Positions 44,397-54,306 of a stretch of DNA of 64,000 nt are shown here, in pieces. The translations under genes and the position numbers were made by a program. Source of the DNA: an uncultured Sphingomonas sp. (GTDB lineage Bacteria; Pseudomonadota; Alphaproteobacteria; Sphingomonadales; Sphingomonadaceae). Within the stretch, counting starts at the first letter, position 1. Each line of letters opens with the position of its first letter. Location of the stretch: positions 1-64,000 of the forward strand of contig CAJYOI010000046.1 in assembly GCA_913776045.1 (NCBI GenBank), given 5' to 3'. The notes below the pieces were generated by a model. It was given only the letters and a program-made list of their open reading frames with translations. It did not search any database and was not told the DNA's origin.

Positions 44397-46204
44397 CTTT
44401 CTCTCGCCGTGAGATGCTGGCGGCAGGTGCCGGCTCGACGTTGCTTGCCACCCTGCCCTCGACCGCGCGGGGCGTGATCCCGGCGAGCACGATCGACGAT
44501 GTCGCGGACGAATGGCTTCGCCTTTCGCCGGAGGCCGCGACGTCCCTCGGCATCGACACGGGCGCGCGCGCCGACTTGCGCGGGCAATCGTCGGACGTGA
44601 GCCCCGCCGGCGTGGCGCGGGTTCATGCGTGGGTACGGGGCGCGATCCCGCGACTGCAGGCGGTCGTCGCCGGCCCGGGCGACGCGGCATCGAAGCGGAC
44701 GGCGGACGTGGCGCTGGCCGCCTATCGGACCTCAGCGGACGGCTTCGCCTTTCCCTATGGCGACGTGTCGATCGCAGGTTGGCGCAACGGACCCTATGTC
44801 GTCTCGCAGAACATGGGCAGCTATCTCGACACGCCCAAGTTCCTCGATGGCGACCATCCGGTGAAGACCACGGCCGACGCCGAAGCCTATATCGCGCGGC
44901 TGGCAGCCTGGCCGAAGCAGCTGGACGGAGAGACGGCACGGTTGAAGGCCGATCGCGGGCGTGGCGTCATCGCGCCCGACTTCATCCTCGACAAGGCGCT
45001 CGGCGCCATGGCGCTGACGCGCGGCGAAGCGCCCGCGCAGATGCTTGTCGTGACGTCGCTGGCGAAGAAGGCCGCGGGCATCCCCGGCGATTGGGCTGCG
45101 CGTGCAGAGCGGATCGTCGCGAGCGGCGTCATGCCCGCGCTCGACCGGCAGATCGCCGAGCTGAAGGTGCACCGCGCGCTTGCCAAGTCCGATGCGGGGG
45201 CATGGAAGCTGCCGCAGGGCGACGCCTATTACGCCTGGGCGCTGCGCGCGGCGACGACGACGCGGATGACGCCCGACGAGGTCCATGCCGAGGGTCTGCG
45301 CCAGCACGCCGACTATCACCGGCAGATGGATGCGATCCTGCAGTCGATGGGGCTGACGCAAGGCTCGGTCGGCGCGCGGATGCGGGCACTGAACAAGGAC
45401 CCTCGCTTCACCTTCGCGGCCGGCGACACGGGCCGCGCGCAGATCCTGACGTTCATCGAGGGCCGGATCGCCGACATCCGCCCGCGGTTGCCGAACGCGT
45501 TCCACACGCTGGTGCGTGGAAATGTCGAGGTGCGGCGGATCGCGCCCGCCGAGGAGATCGGGGCGCCGGGCGCCTATGGCGGACCCGGCTCGATCGACGG
45601 GACGATCCCGGGTCGGTTCTGGATCAACCTGCGCGATCCGGCGCGGCATACCAAGTACAACCTCCCCACCCTCACCTATCACGAGGCGATCCCCGGCCAT
45701 GTCTGGCAGGGCGAATACAATCAGAAGCTGCCGCTGCTCGGCACGCTCGTCGGCGGCGGTTTCAGCGCCTACCAGGAAGGCTGGGCGCTCTATGCCGAGC
45801 AGCTGGCGGGCGAGCTGGGCGTGTACGACGGCGAGAGCGTCGAAGCTCGGGCCGGACGGCTCGGCTATCTCGATTCGATGGCGTTCCGCGCGGCGCGAAT
45901 GGTGGTCGACACCGGCATCCACGCCAAACGCTGGACCCGCGACAAGGCGCGCGAATGGTTTGCCGAGGCGACCGGCGATACGGTCGAAGGCGTGACGAGC
46001 GAGATCGACCGCTATTGCGTCTGGCCCGGCCAAGCGTGCGGCTACAAGGTCGGCCACAGCGAGATCAATCGCCAGCGCGAGCGCGCCAAGGCGGCGATGG
46101 GCACGCGGTTCGACTACCGGGCGTTCAACGACATGGTGGTGGGTGGTGGATCTCGGCCGCTGAGCTTCGTGGCGCGGGATACCGATCAGATGATCGGGGG
46201 GTGA
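44393..46204 (+). CDS. DUF885 family metal-dependent hydrolase, Tat-type leader
   Basis: A 603-residue exported protein. The N-terminus [19 protein letters not shown] has the SRRxML twin-arginine motif, so Tat export is likely. The body belongs to DUF885, which is related to M1/M3-like metallopeptidases. It carries the gluzincin-like motif HEAIPGH (residues 430-436) in LTYHEAIPGHVWQGEY, plus the helical region EGWALYAEQLAGELG. Its substrate is unknown; peptidase activity is presumed. The start overlaps the NfeD gene by 4 bp. A large palindromic repeat follows the stop. Confidence 0.85.
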   Translation: MTFSRREMLAAGAGSTLLATLPSTARGVIPASTIDDVADEWLRLSPEAATSLGIDTGARADLRGQSSDVSPAGVARVHAWVRGAIPRLQAVVAGPGDAASKRTADVALAAYRTSADGFAFPYGDVSIAGWRNGPYVVSQNMGSYLDTPKFLDGDHPVKTTADAEAYIARLAAWPKQLDGETARLKADRGRGVIAPDFILDKALGAMALTRGEAPAQMLVVTSLAKKAAGIPGDWAARAERIVASGVMPALDRQIAELKVHRALAKSDAGAWKLPQGDAYYAWALRAATTTRMTPDEVHAEGLRQHADYHRQMDAILQSMGLTQGSVGARMRALNKDPRFTFAAGDTGRAQILTFIEGRIADIRPRLPNAFHTLVRGNVEVRRIAPAEEIGAPGAYGGPGSIDGTIPGRFWINLRDPARHTKYNLPTLTYHEAIPGHVWQGEYNQKLPLLGTLVGGGFSAYQEGWALYAEQLAGELGVYDGESVEARAGRLGYLDSMAFRAARMVVDTGIHAKRWTRDKAREWFAEATGDTVEGVTSEIDRYCVWPGQACGYKVGHSEINRQRERAKAAMGTRFDYRAFNDMVVGGGSRPLSFVARDTDQMIGG

Positions 46205-46206
46205 AA

Positions 46207-46349
46207 ATCCTCCCCGAGCTTGTCTCGGGGAGGGGGACCGGCGTAGCCGGTGGAGGGGCTTGCCAGACGATCGCAAGCGGAGGGCTAGCCCCTCCACCAC
46301 GCCCTGTGGGCGCGGTCCCCCTCCCCCCGACGAGCTGGGGGAGGAATAT
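46207..46349. repeat. Large composite palindromic repeat, second family, copy 1
   Basis: Outer arms are ATCCTCCCCGAGC and GAGCTGGGGGAGGAAT. Inside are CCGGCGTAGCCGG and GGGGCTTGCC...GGCTAGCCCC paired segments. It fills the gap between convergent DUF885 and pckA genes and could end both transcripts. It belongs to the CCTCCCC...GGGGAGG class also present at 48899-49016. Confidence 0.75.
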
Positions 46350-46354
46350 GCGAC

Positions 46355-47971
<1,617 letters not shown>

Positions 47972-48056
47972 CTCTATTCTCCTCCATGCCCGGCCTGTCG
48001 CCGATGCATACGTATGTTGTCGTTGTTCGCGGCGCTTATCCATGGGCTGACGGGGG

Positions 48057-48117
48057 GTCAAACCTGCTACCGGTGTCAACTATTGAGATTGCGTCAACAT
48101 CGTATTTGTCTGACAAA
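48057..48117. promoter_or_regulatory. Three GTCAA motifs at 18-bp steps in the pckA-chvI divergent region
   Basis: GTCAA starts at 48057, 48075 and 48093, exactly 18 bp apart each time (GTCAAAC, GTCAACT, GTCAACA). A TTTGT-CTG-ACAAA inverted repeat follows at 48105-48117. The array lies in the 202-bp gap between the pckA TTG and the chvI ATG. Tandem short motifs at fixed spacing are a hallmark of response-regulator binding; ChvI itself is the obvious candidate. Not proven by sequence. Confidence 0.45.
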
Positions 48118-48173
48118 CGCGCCGATTGGTCTTGGCCGTTGTCCTCCCGCAATTTGGCGCTTAGGTGTTGGGC

Positions 48174-48881
48174 ATGACCGCAACGATCGCGCTCGTCGAC
48201 GACGACCGGAACATCCTGACTTCGGTGTCGATCGCATTGCAGGCCGAAGGATTTCTGACCCGCGTCTATTCGGATGGCGAGACGGCGCTGAAGGCGTTGC
48301 TCGACAATCCGCCCGACCTGGCGGTGCTCGACGTGAAGATGCCGCGGATGGACGGGCTGGAACTGCTGAGGCGGCTCCGCGAGAAATCGATGGTGCCGGT
48401 CATATTCCTGACCAGCAAGGACGACGAACTGGACGAGGCGCTGGGCTTGGCGATGGGCGCGGACGATTACATCGCCAAGCCGTTCAGCCAGCGGCTGTTG
48501 ATCGCGCGCATCCGCGCGATCCTGCGCCGGACCGAAGGCGCTGCCGTCGGCGTCGAGGCCGAGGGGCAGGAAGCCGCGGTGCCGATCGAGCGTGGGCGGC
48601 TGGTGATGGACCCGGCGCGCCACCGTGTGACCTGGGCGGGCAATCCGGTGACGCTGACCGTCACCGAATTCATGATCCTGGAGACGCTGGCGCAGCGGCC
48701 GGGGATCGTGAAGACGCGCAATCAGCTGATGGATGCGGCGTACCAAGACGACATCTACGTCGACGATCGGACGATCGACAGCCACATCAAGCGCGTGCGG
48801 CGCAAGTTTCGCGAGGCGGATCCGGAATTCGATGCGATCGAGACGCTGTACGGGGCCGGGTATCGGTTTTCGGACGAGTGA
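48174..48881 (+). CDS. chvI: Response regulator ChvI, OmpR family
   Basis: A 235-residue regulator. The receiver domain (residues 1-120) shows DDDRN, the phosphorylated Asp in [12 protein letters not shown], and the Lys in IAKPFS. The C-terminal winged-helix domain (about residues 135-235) shows [39 protein letters not shown] and GAGYRF, the OmpR/PhoB DNA-binding type. The start at 48174 gives [11 protein letters not shown]. ChvG (next) is the sensor kinase. The chvI-chvG-hprK-rapZ-PTS order is conserved in alphaproteobacteria and links envelope or acid stress to carbon metabolism. Confidence 0.95.
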   Translation: MTATIALVDDDRNILTSVSIALQAEGFLTRVYSDGETALKALLDNPPDLAVLDVKMPRMDGLELLRRLREKSMVPVIFLTSKDDELDEALGLAMGADDYIAKPFSQRLLIARIRAILRRTEGAAVGVEAEGQEAAVPIERGRLVMDPARHRVTWAGNPVTLTVTEFMILETLAQRPGIVKTRNQLMDAAYQDDIYVDDRTIDSHIKRVRRKFREADPEFDAIETLYGAGYRFSDE

Positions 48882-48898
48882 AGTTGCCACCCATGCCC

Positions 48899-49016
48899 GT
48901 CCTCCCCTGCAAGGGGAGGTGGCCGGCGAAGCCGGACGGAGGGGTGTCGTGCTATCGAGGGGGTGACACCCCTCCGTCATCGCTTCGCGATGCCACCTCC
49001 TCTTACAGGGGAGGAT
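48899..49016. repeat. Composite palindromic repeat, second family, copy 2, carrying chvG's ribosome site
   Basis: Outer arms GTCCTCCCCTGCAAGGGGAGG and TACAGGGGAGGAT enclose CCGGCGAAGCCGG and paired GGAGGGGTGTC with GACACCCCTCC. It fills most of the chvI-chvG gap. GGGGAGGA at 49008-49015 is the ribosome binding site of chvG, whose GTG begins at 49022. The repeat therefore affects the kinase directly, probably by folding and by attenuation. Confidence 0.75.
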
Positions 49017-49021
49017 TCTGA

Positions 49022-50578
49022 GTGCCCTCTGACGATCCAATTTCTCCGCGCGACCTGTCGCTGACCTGGTCGGCGCGCGTGTCGCTCACCCCGCGTATCC
49101 TGGCGGTGAACATCATCGCGCTCGCCATGCTGGCGGGCGGCTTCTTCTACCTCGACAGCTTTCGCAGCCGCATCCTCGACAGCCGTATCGCGCAGGCAAG
49201 CCGCGAGGCGCGGTTGATCGCCGATGCCATGGCTGCCGTCGCGCCCGAAGAGCGGGGAGCGCTTATCATGGGCTACGCTCGCGATACCGGAGCACGGTTG
49301 CGGCTCTACACGCCGGAGGGTCGGCTGATCGACGATACCCGGTTGCGCGGATCGACCAATGCCATCCTGCGGGACCCGGACAAGGACCCCTGGCGGCAGG
49401 ACGTCGCGCGATTTCTCGATGGCGCGATCGACACGATCGTTGGGGCGACCCGCGCGCCGTTGTTCCGGGAGAAGCGCAACGGACTCGACTGGCCCGACGT
49501 CACGGCCGCGCTCGATCCGACGGTCGCGCGGGCGAGCGTCTGGCGCGCACCCGATCGTACGCCGGTGATCACCGCGGCGGCGCGTTATGGCGACGGCATC
49601 GTGCTCACGACCGCCAATGCGCGAGACATCACCACGACGGTGCGCACCGAACGTTTCCGCCTGTTCGTCGTGCTCGCCATCGTGTCGCTGCTGTCGATCC
49701 TGCTGTCGCTGTTTCTGGCGCGCACGATCGTCCGCCCGTTGCGTCGGCTGGCGCGCGCCGCGGTTCGCGTCCGCCTGGGCCGTGCGCGTGAAGTCGTCGT
49801 GCCGCGCCTGCCCGATCGGCGCGACGAAATCGGCCTGCTGGCCCGCGCACTGTCCGACATGAGCGGCGCGTTGCGGGCGCGGATCGATGCGACCGAGGCG
49901 TTTGCCGCCGACGTCACGCATGAACTGAAGAACCCGCTGGCCTCCATGCGGTCGGCGGTCGATGGGCTCGGGCGGGTGAAAGATCCCGCACTCCAGGAAC
50001 AGCTTCTCGCGGTGGTGCGGGACGACGTGCATCGGCTCGACCGTCTGATCACCGATATTTCCGACGCATCGCGCCTCGATGCGCAACTCAGCCGCGCGAA
50101 GTTCGAAAGTGTCGATGTCGGCGCGATGATCGCCGCGCTGATCGATGGTCGCCACGCCCGCGGGATCGAGCGGGATATTCGTCTGTCCTTCACACCCCGT
50201 GAAGACGTCCCGCTGAGCGTCTATGGCGAAGGCGCGCGCCTGGAGCGGGTGTTCGAAAACCTGATCGACAACGCCATCTCGTTTTCTCCCGATAACGGGA
50301 CCATCGCACTGACTGCGACCCGCGCCGACGACATGCTGGTGATCCGGGTGGAAGACGAAGGACCCGGCGTTCCGGAAGCGGAGCGCGAGTCGATCTTTCG
50401 CCGCTTTCATTCCGTCCGCCCGGCCAGCGAAGCCTTTGGCCGACACTCGGGACTGGGCCTCGCGATTGCCCGGACGATCGTTGAGGGGCATGGAGGCAAC
50501 ATCATGGTCGAATCGCGTGAGGATCGGCGGAGCGGGGCCGCCTTTGTCGTCCGCCTGCCGCTGGCGGGGCTGGACTGA
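49022..50578 (+). CDS. chvG: Sensor histidine kinase ChvG
   Basis: A 518-residue membrane kinase. It has an N-terminal cytoplasmic stretch, two transmembrane segments (about residues 25-45 and 215-240) flanking a periplasmic domain of about 165 residues, and a HAMP domain (TIVRPLRRLARAAVRVR). The dimerisation H-box is FAADVTHELKNPLASMR, and the HATPase_c domain has NLIDNAISFSP, DEGPGVP and GLGLAIARTIVEGHGG. It phosphorylates ChvI. The start is GTG, six bases after the ribosome site in the preceding repeat. The stop overlaps hprK (TGATG). Confidence 0.95.
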   Translation: MPSDDPISPRDLSLTWSARVSLTPRILAVNIIALAMLAGGFFYLDSFRSRILDSRIAQASREARLIADAMAAVAPEERGALIMGYARDTGARLRLYTPEGRLIDDTRLRGSTNAILRDPDKDPWRQDVARFLDGAIDTIVGATRAPLFREKRNGLDWPDVTAALDPTVARASVWRAPDRTPVITAAARYGDGIVLTTANARDITTTVRTERFRLFVVLAIVSLLSILLSLFLARTIVRPLRRLARAAVRVRLGRAREVVVPRLPDRRDEIGLLARALSDMSGALRARIDATEAFAADVTHELKNPLASMRSAVDGLGRVKDPALQEQLLAVVRDDVHRLDRLITDISDASRLDAQLSRAKFESVDVGAMIAALIDGRHARGIERDIRLSFTPREDVPLSVYGEGARLERVFENLIDNAISFSPDNGTIALTATRADDMLVIRVEDEGPGVPEAERESIFRRFHSVRPASEAFGRHSGLGLAIARTIVEGHGGNIMVESREDRRSGAAFVVRLPLAGLD

Positions 50579-51012
50579 TGGCGTCGCTGTCGAGCGAGAC
50601 GATTCACGCGAGCTGCGTCGCCATCGACGGGCGGGCGGTGCTGATCGAGGGGCGGTCGGGTACCGGCAAGTCCGACCTGGCCCTGCGCCTGATCGATCGC
50701 GGCGCGCAGCTGGTCAGTGACGATTACACCATGCTGCTGCGGCGCGGCGACGATCTGATCGCCAAGCCGCCGGCCAATCTCGCCGGCAAGATGGAAATCC
50801 GCGGCATCGGCATCGTCGAACTGTCGCATCAGTCCGATATTCCGGTGGCCATGCTGGTCGTCATCACCGAACAGCCGCCGCGGATGCCCGCGGGCGGGCG
50901 AAAGCGGATCATCGCCGGGGTTGAGGTGCGCGAGATCGCCCTGCCCTCGCTCGAACCCTCCGCACCGATCAAGGTCGAATGGGCGTTGCGTAATCCGCGA
51001 GCCATCGCATGA
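50578..51012 (+). CDS. hprK: HPr kinase/phosphorylase, short form
   Basis: A 144-residue protein: only the kinase domain remains, about half the length of Gram-positive HprK, as is usual in alphaproteobacteria. It has the P-loop GRSGTGKSD (about residues 25-33), DDYTML and the family motif MEIRGIGIVEL. It phosphorylates the Ser of HPr (here in 52363-52638). The start is the ATG overlapping the chvG stop, and the stop overlaps rapZ (ATGA). Confidence 0.92.
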   Translation: MASLSSETIHASCVAIDGRAVLIEGRSGTGKSDLALRLIDRGAQLVSDDYTMLLRRGDDLIAKPPANLAGKMEIRGIGIVELSHQSDIPVAMLVVITEQPPRMPAGGRKRIIAGVEVREIALPSLEPSAPIKVEWALRNPRAIA

Positions 51013-51932
51013 CGATGCCACGACAGATTCTGCTGGTCACCGGCATGTCGGGCGCGGGCAAGTCGACCGTTCTGCGCACGCTGGAGGATATCGGGTGGGA
51101 GACGGTCGACAATCTACCGATGGCGCTCATCGCGCATTTGCTGGAAACGAAAGCGCCCGAAGGCGGTGACGGTGCCGACCGGCCGCTGGCGATCTGTATC
51201 GGCACGCGCACCCGAGGGTTCGCCGCATCGCAGGTTATCGACCGGATCCAGGCTTTGAGCCAGCAGCTGGGCACGGACGTCGGGACGCTGTTCCTCGATT
51301 GCGCCGGCGCCGAGCTTGACCGCCGCTATTCGGAAACGCGACGACGGCATCCGCTGGCGCTCGATCGGCCGGCAAGCGACGGTATCGCGCGCGAGCGAGA
51401 GATCCTCGCGCCGTTACGCGACTGGGCGAACCGCGTCATCGATACGACCGACCTCACGTCCAATCAGCTGGCGCAGGCGATTCGTGCGACCTTTTCCGGC
51501 GAAGAAATGGGCCGGCCGGTGCTGTCGGTCATGTCGTTCGGCTTCGCCCGAGGATTGCCGCGCAATGCCGATCTAGTCTTCGACATGCGGTATCTGCGCA
51601 ATCCGCATTGGGTGCCCGACCTTCGACCCGGGACCGGGCTGGATGCCGATGTCGCCGCCTATGTCGCGGGCGACCCCGCCTATGCCGATTCGGTCGGCCG
51701 GATCGAGGATCTGCTGCTGCTGTTGCTGCCGCGCTACAGGACGGAGGGGAAATCGTACGTTACCATCGCGATCGGCTGTACCGGTGGGAGACACCGGTCG
51801 GTCCATGTCGCCGATCGCATCGCGCGGCGGTTGCAAGCCGAGGGGTTTTCGCCCACGGTAACCCATCGCGACCTCGGCACGGCGCCGCAGGACTCGCTCG
51901 AAGGTGCGCCGAAGGCGAAGTTGATTTCTTGA
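51009..51932 (+). CDS. rapZ: RNase adapter / nucleotide-binding protein RapZ
   Basis: A 307-residue P-loop protein. The Walker A VTGMSGAGKST is followed by WETVDNLP, RTRGF and the sensor-like region. The C-terminal domain with SFGFARGLP, DMRYLRNPHW and IGCTGGRHRSV is the conserved RapZ/YvcJ part that in enterobacteria binds GlcN6P and small RNAs. In alphaproteobacteria the target is unknown. It is embedded in the regulatory PTS cluster. Confidence 0.93.
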   Translation: MTMPRQILLVTGMSGAGKSTVLRTLEDIGWETVDNLPMALIAHLLETKAPEGGDGADRPLAICIGTRTRGFAASQVIDRIQALSQQLGTDVGTLFLDCAGAELDRRYSETRRRHPLALDRPASDGIAREREILAPLRDWANRVIDTTDLTSNQLAQAIRATFSGEEMGRPVLSVMSFGFARGLPRNADLVFDMRYLRNPHWVPDLRPGTGLDADVAAYVAGDPAYADSVGRIEDLLLLLLPRYRTEGKSYVTIAIGCTGGRHRSVHVADRIARRLQAEGFSPTVTHRDLGTAPQDSLEGAPKAKLIS

Positions 51933-52366
51933 TGAGCCCTACTTCCAAGACTGAAGCCATGATCGGCCTCGTTCTCGTCACGCATGGTCGCCTGGCGGAA
52001 GAATTCGTGGTGGCGATGGAACATGTCGTCGGCAAGCAGGAGCGGATCGCCACGATCTGCATCGGGCCGGAGGACGACATGGAAGGCCGCCGCGCCGACA
52101 TCGCCTCCGCGATCGCCGACGTCGATCTGGGGGCGGGCGTCATCGTGCTGACCGACCTGTTCGGCGGTACGCCGTCGAACCTCGCCATTTCGCTGATGCG
52201 GCCGGGCAAGGTCGAGGTGATCGCCGGCATCAACCTGCCGATGCTGATCCGCCTGGGCGGCGCGCGCAAGGCGATGAAGGTTGCCGACGCTGTCAGCGCC
52301 GCACGTGATGCCGGGCGCAAATATATCTCCGTCGCTTCGGAAGTTCTGGGGGAAGCCGCTGCATGA
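51932..52366 (+). CDS. PTS EIIA component, mannose-family
   Basis: A 144-residue EIIA(Man)-like domain. The active-site His is in LVLVTHGRLAEE (His19 from the chosen start). The segments GPEDDMEGRR and LTDLFGGTPSNLA are the family marks. The ATG at 51932 overlaps the rapZ stop. A second in-frame ATG (51959) would give a shorter but also typical start (MIGLVLVTHG). With no IIB, IIC or IID around, it probably acts as a phosphorylation signal output. Confidence 0.92.
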   Translation: MSPTSKTEAMIGLVLVTHGRLAEEFVVAMEHVVGKQERIATICIGPEDDMEGRRADIASAIADVDLGAGVIVLTDLFGGTPSNLAISLMRPGKVEVIAGINLPMLIRLGGARKAMKVADAVSAARDAGRKYISVASEVLGEAAA

Positions 52367-52638
52367 GCGAAAAGGCCGAACGCACCGTCCTGATCGCCAA
52401 CCGCCGCGGGCTGCACGCCCGTGCCAGCGCCAAATTCGTCACCCTCGCCTCGTCGCAGCCGTGCGAGCTGGTCGTCCGCAAGGACGGATCGAGCGTGACG
52501 GGGACGTCGATCATGGGCCTGATGATGCTCGGCGCGGCGATGGGGGATCACATCGTGATCTCGGCCGAGGGCGAGCATGCTGAAGCGGCCGTCAGCGCGA
52601 TGTGCGAGCTGGTCGAGGCGAAATTTGGGGAAGACTGA
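52363..52638 (+). CDS. ptsH: Phosphocarrier protein HPr
   Basis: A 91-residue HPr. The phospho-His lies in RRGLHARAS, and the regulatory Ser is in SIMGLMML, the site of HprK. A typical fold follows (DHIVISAEGEHAEAAVSAMCELVEAKF). The start overlaps the EIIA stop. Together with hprK upstream it allows the same protein to be phosphorylated on His and Ser. EI is not in this window and is expected elsewhere as PtsP or PtsI. Confidence 0.95.
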   Translation: MSEKAERTVLIANRRGLHARASAKFVTLASSQPCELVVRKDGSSVTGTSIMGLMMLGAAMGDHIVISAEGEHAEAAVSAMCELVEAKFGED

Positions 52639-52760
52639 CGCCGTCAGGTGAATAGCGTCGCACTTCACCGGATCGGACGGCGCCGCCGCCGATGTCGGAG
52701 CAGCGACGACGGACGACGCGGGCTTTGCCCGCGGCGCGCGTCGGTGTAGCGCTGTCGACG

Positions 52761-53561
52761 ATGCCGAAGCACATAACCGCCTTCTCCAACCCGATCGTCA
52801 AGGCCACCCAACGCCTCCGCGACAAGAAGCATCGCCGCGACGCCGGGCTGTTCCTGGCGGAAGGGCTGCGCATCCTGACCGAAGCGCGCGAGGCGGGGCA
52901 CCTGCCCGAGACGTTGTTCTTCACCCCCACCACTGCCGACCATCGGCTGGTCGGCACGCTGGTCGACGCGGTCGAGGCCGCAGGCGGCGATGCGATCGAA
53001 ACGACGGCGGACATACTGTCCAAGCTGTCGGGCAAGGACAATCCCGGTTCGGTCATAGGTGTTTACCGCGAGTTTCTGACGCCGCTTGAGAGGATCGACC
53101 GGACGGGCGCCAGCATATGGCTGGTCGCCGAACGGCTGCGCGATCCCGGTAATCTCGGCACCATCCTGCGTACTGCCGACGCGGTCGGGGCTGGCGGGTT
53201 GATCTTGATCGACGATTGCGTAGATCCCTTCTCGGTCGAAGCCGTGCGCGCAAGCATGGGTGCGTTGTTCACCGTGCCGGTCACCCGCGCCCGTTGGGAG
53301 GACTTTCGCGATTGGCTGCGCGGCGGCCCCGGCCAGCTTGTCGGCCTGAGCCTCGACACGACGAGCGACTATCGCGCCGCCACCTATTCCGCCCCGACGT
53401 TCCTGCTGACGGGCAACGAGGCACAGGGCATGCCCGATCACATGGCGGTGGAGTGCGACCTGCTGGTCAAGATCCCGATGCTCGGCAAGGCCGACAGTCT
53501 GAACGCCGCGGTGGCGACAGCGGTCATGGCCTATGAGGTGCTCGCGCAAACGCGGGGATGA
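52761..53561 (+). CDS. TrmH/SpoU-family RNA 2'-O-methyltransferase
   Basis: A 266-residue SPOUT methylase. The N-terminal RNA-binding part (residues 1-95, SNPIVKATQRLRDKKHRRDAGLFLAEG) resembles the TrmH/RlmB substrate-binding domain. The knot contains LRDPGNLGTILRTADAVG (motif 1), LLTGNEAQGMPDHM (motif 2) and IPMLGKADSLNAAVATAV (motif 3). The start at 52761 (MPKHITAFSNP) is preferred over a longer reading. The exact rRNA or tRNA target is unknown. It follows the PTS genes by 122 bp. Confidence 0.9.
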   Translation: MPKHITAFSNPIVKATQRLRDKKHRRDAGLFLAEGLRILTEAREAGHLPETLFFTPTTADHRLVGTLVDAVEAAGGDAIETTADILSKLSGKDNPGSVIGVYREFLTPLERIDRTGASIWLVAERLRDPGNLGTILRTADAVGAGGLILIDDCVDPFSVEAVRASMGALFTVPVTRARWEDFRDWLRGGPGQLVGLSLDTTSDYRAATYSAPTFLLTGNEAQGMPDHMAVECDLLVKIPMLGKADSLNAAVATAVMAYEVLAQTRG

Positions 53562-53622
53562 ACGCGGGCGCCACGCTGCGTTCAGGCGGCGCGCGACAGT
53601 CTCCGGCGAAAGGAGATGGTCA

Positions 53623-54303
53623 ATGAAAGCCGTGTTGCTCGCCCCTGCCCTGCTTCTCGCGTTGCCCGCCGCCGCGCAATCGGACCGCGCGCCCTATCGG
53701 GCGCTGGGCACCGAACCCTTTTGGTCGCTGACGATCGACGGCCGCACGATCCGCTACGAGCCCGCCAGCGGTCGCCCGATCAGCGTCGCCAAGCCGCGGC
53801 CGATCGTTGGGATCAATGGCGAACTCTATCGCACGCAGCCCATCACCGTGGACATAACCCACACGCGCTGTTCCGACGGAATGAGCGACCGCGTGTATGC
53901 CGATACGGTCCGCGTGCGGATCGGGCGGCAGGCCCTGAACGGCTGCGGCGGGCGGATCGTCAGCGACGGCGAGACGAACGCGTTGACCGGGACGTGGCGG
54001 ATCGATGCGCTGAACGGCCGGCCGGTTCGACTTCAGCGTCCGGCCACCGTGACGTTTGCCGGTAACCGGATGTCGGGCAAAATCTGTAACGGCTTCGGTG
54101 GCACTTATCGCTTCGAGCGCGGCACGCTGACGACGCGCGACGTCATCGGCACGCAGATGGCGTGCATGGACGGTCGGACGCACGTGGAGACCGCTCTGCT
54201 CGCTGCGCTCAGCAGACCACTCAAGGTGTCGAGCGGCAGCCGGGTGGATACGCTCGTGCTTTCGGATGGCCGGTCAAGGGTGACGCTGCGGCGGATGCCA
54301 TAA
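53623..54303 (+). CDS. Exported META-domain protein
   Basis: A 226-residue exported protein. The signal peptide ends near PAAAQS. A first region (APYRALGTEPFWSLTIDGRTIRYEP) resembles a COG3650-like domain seen beside META domains. The C-terminal half (about residues 125-226, ALTGTWRIDALNGRPVRLQRP ... ICNGFGGTYRFERGTL ... MACMDGRTHVETALLAAL) is a META/HslJ-like domain, known from heat-inducible and motility proteins. The ribosome site AGGAGATGG precedes the ATG at 53623. Its role is unknown. Confidence 0.8.
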   Translation: MKAVLLAPALLLALPAAAQSDRAPYRALGTEPFWSLTIDGRTIRYEPASGRPISVAKPRPIVGINGELYRTQPITVDITHTRCSDGMSDRVYADTVRVRIGRQALNGCGGRIVSDGETNALTGTWRIDALNGRPVRLQRPATVTFAGNRMSGKICNGFGGTYRFERGTLTTRDVIGTQMACMDGRTHVETALLAALSRPLKVSSGSRVDTLVLSDGRSRVTLRRMP

Positions 54304-54306
54304 CGT

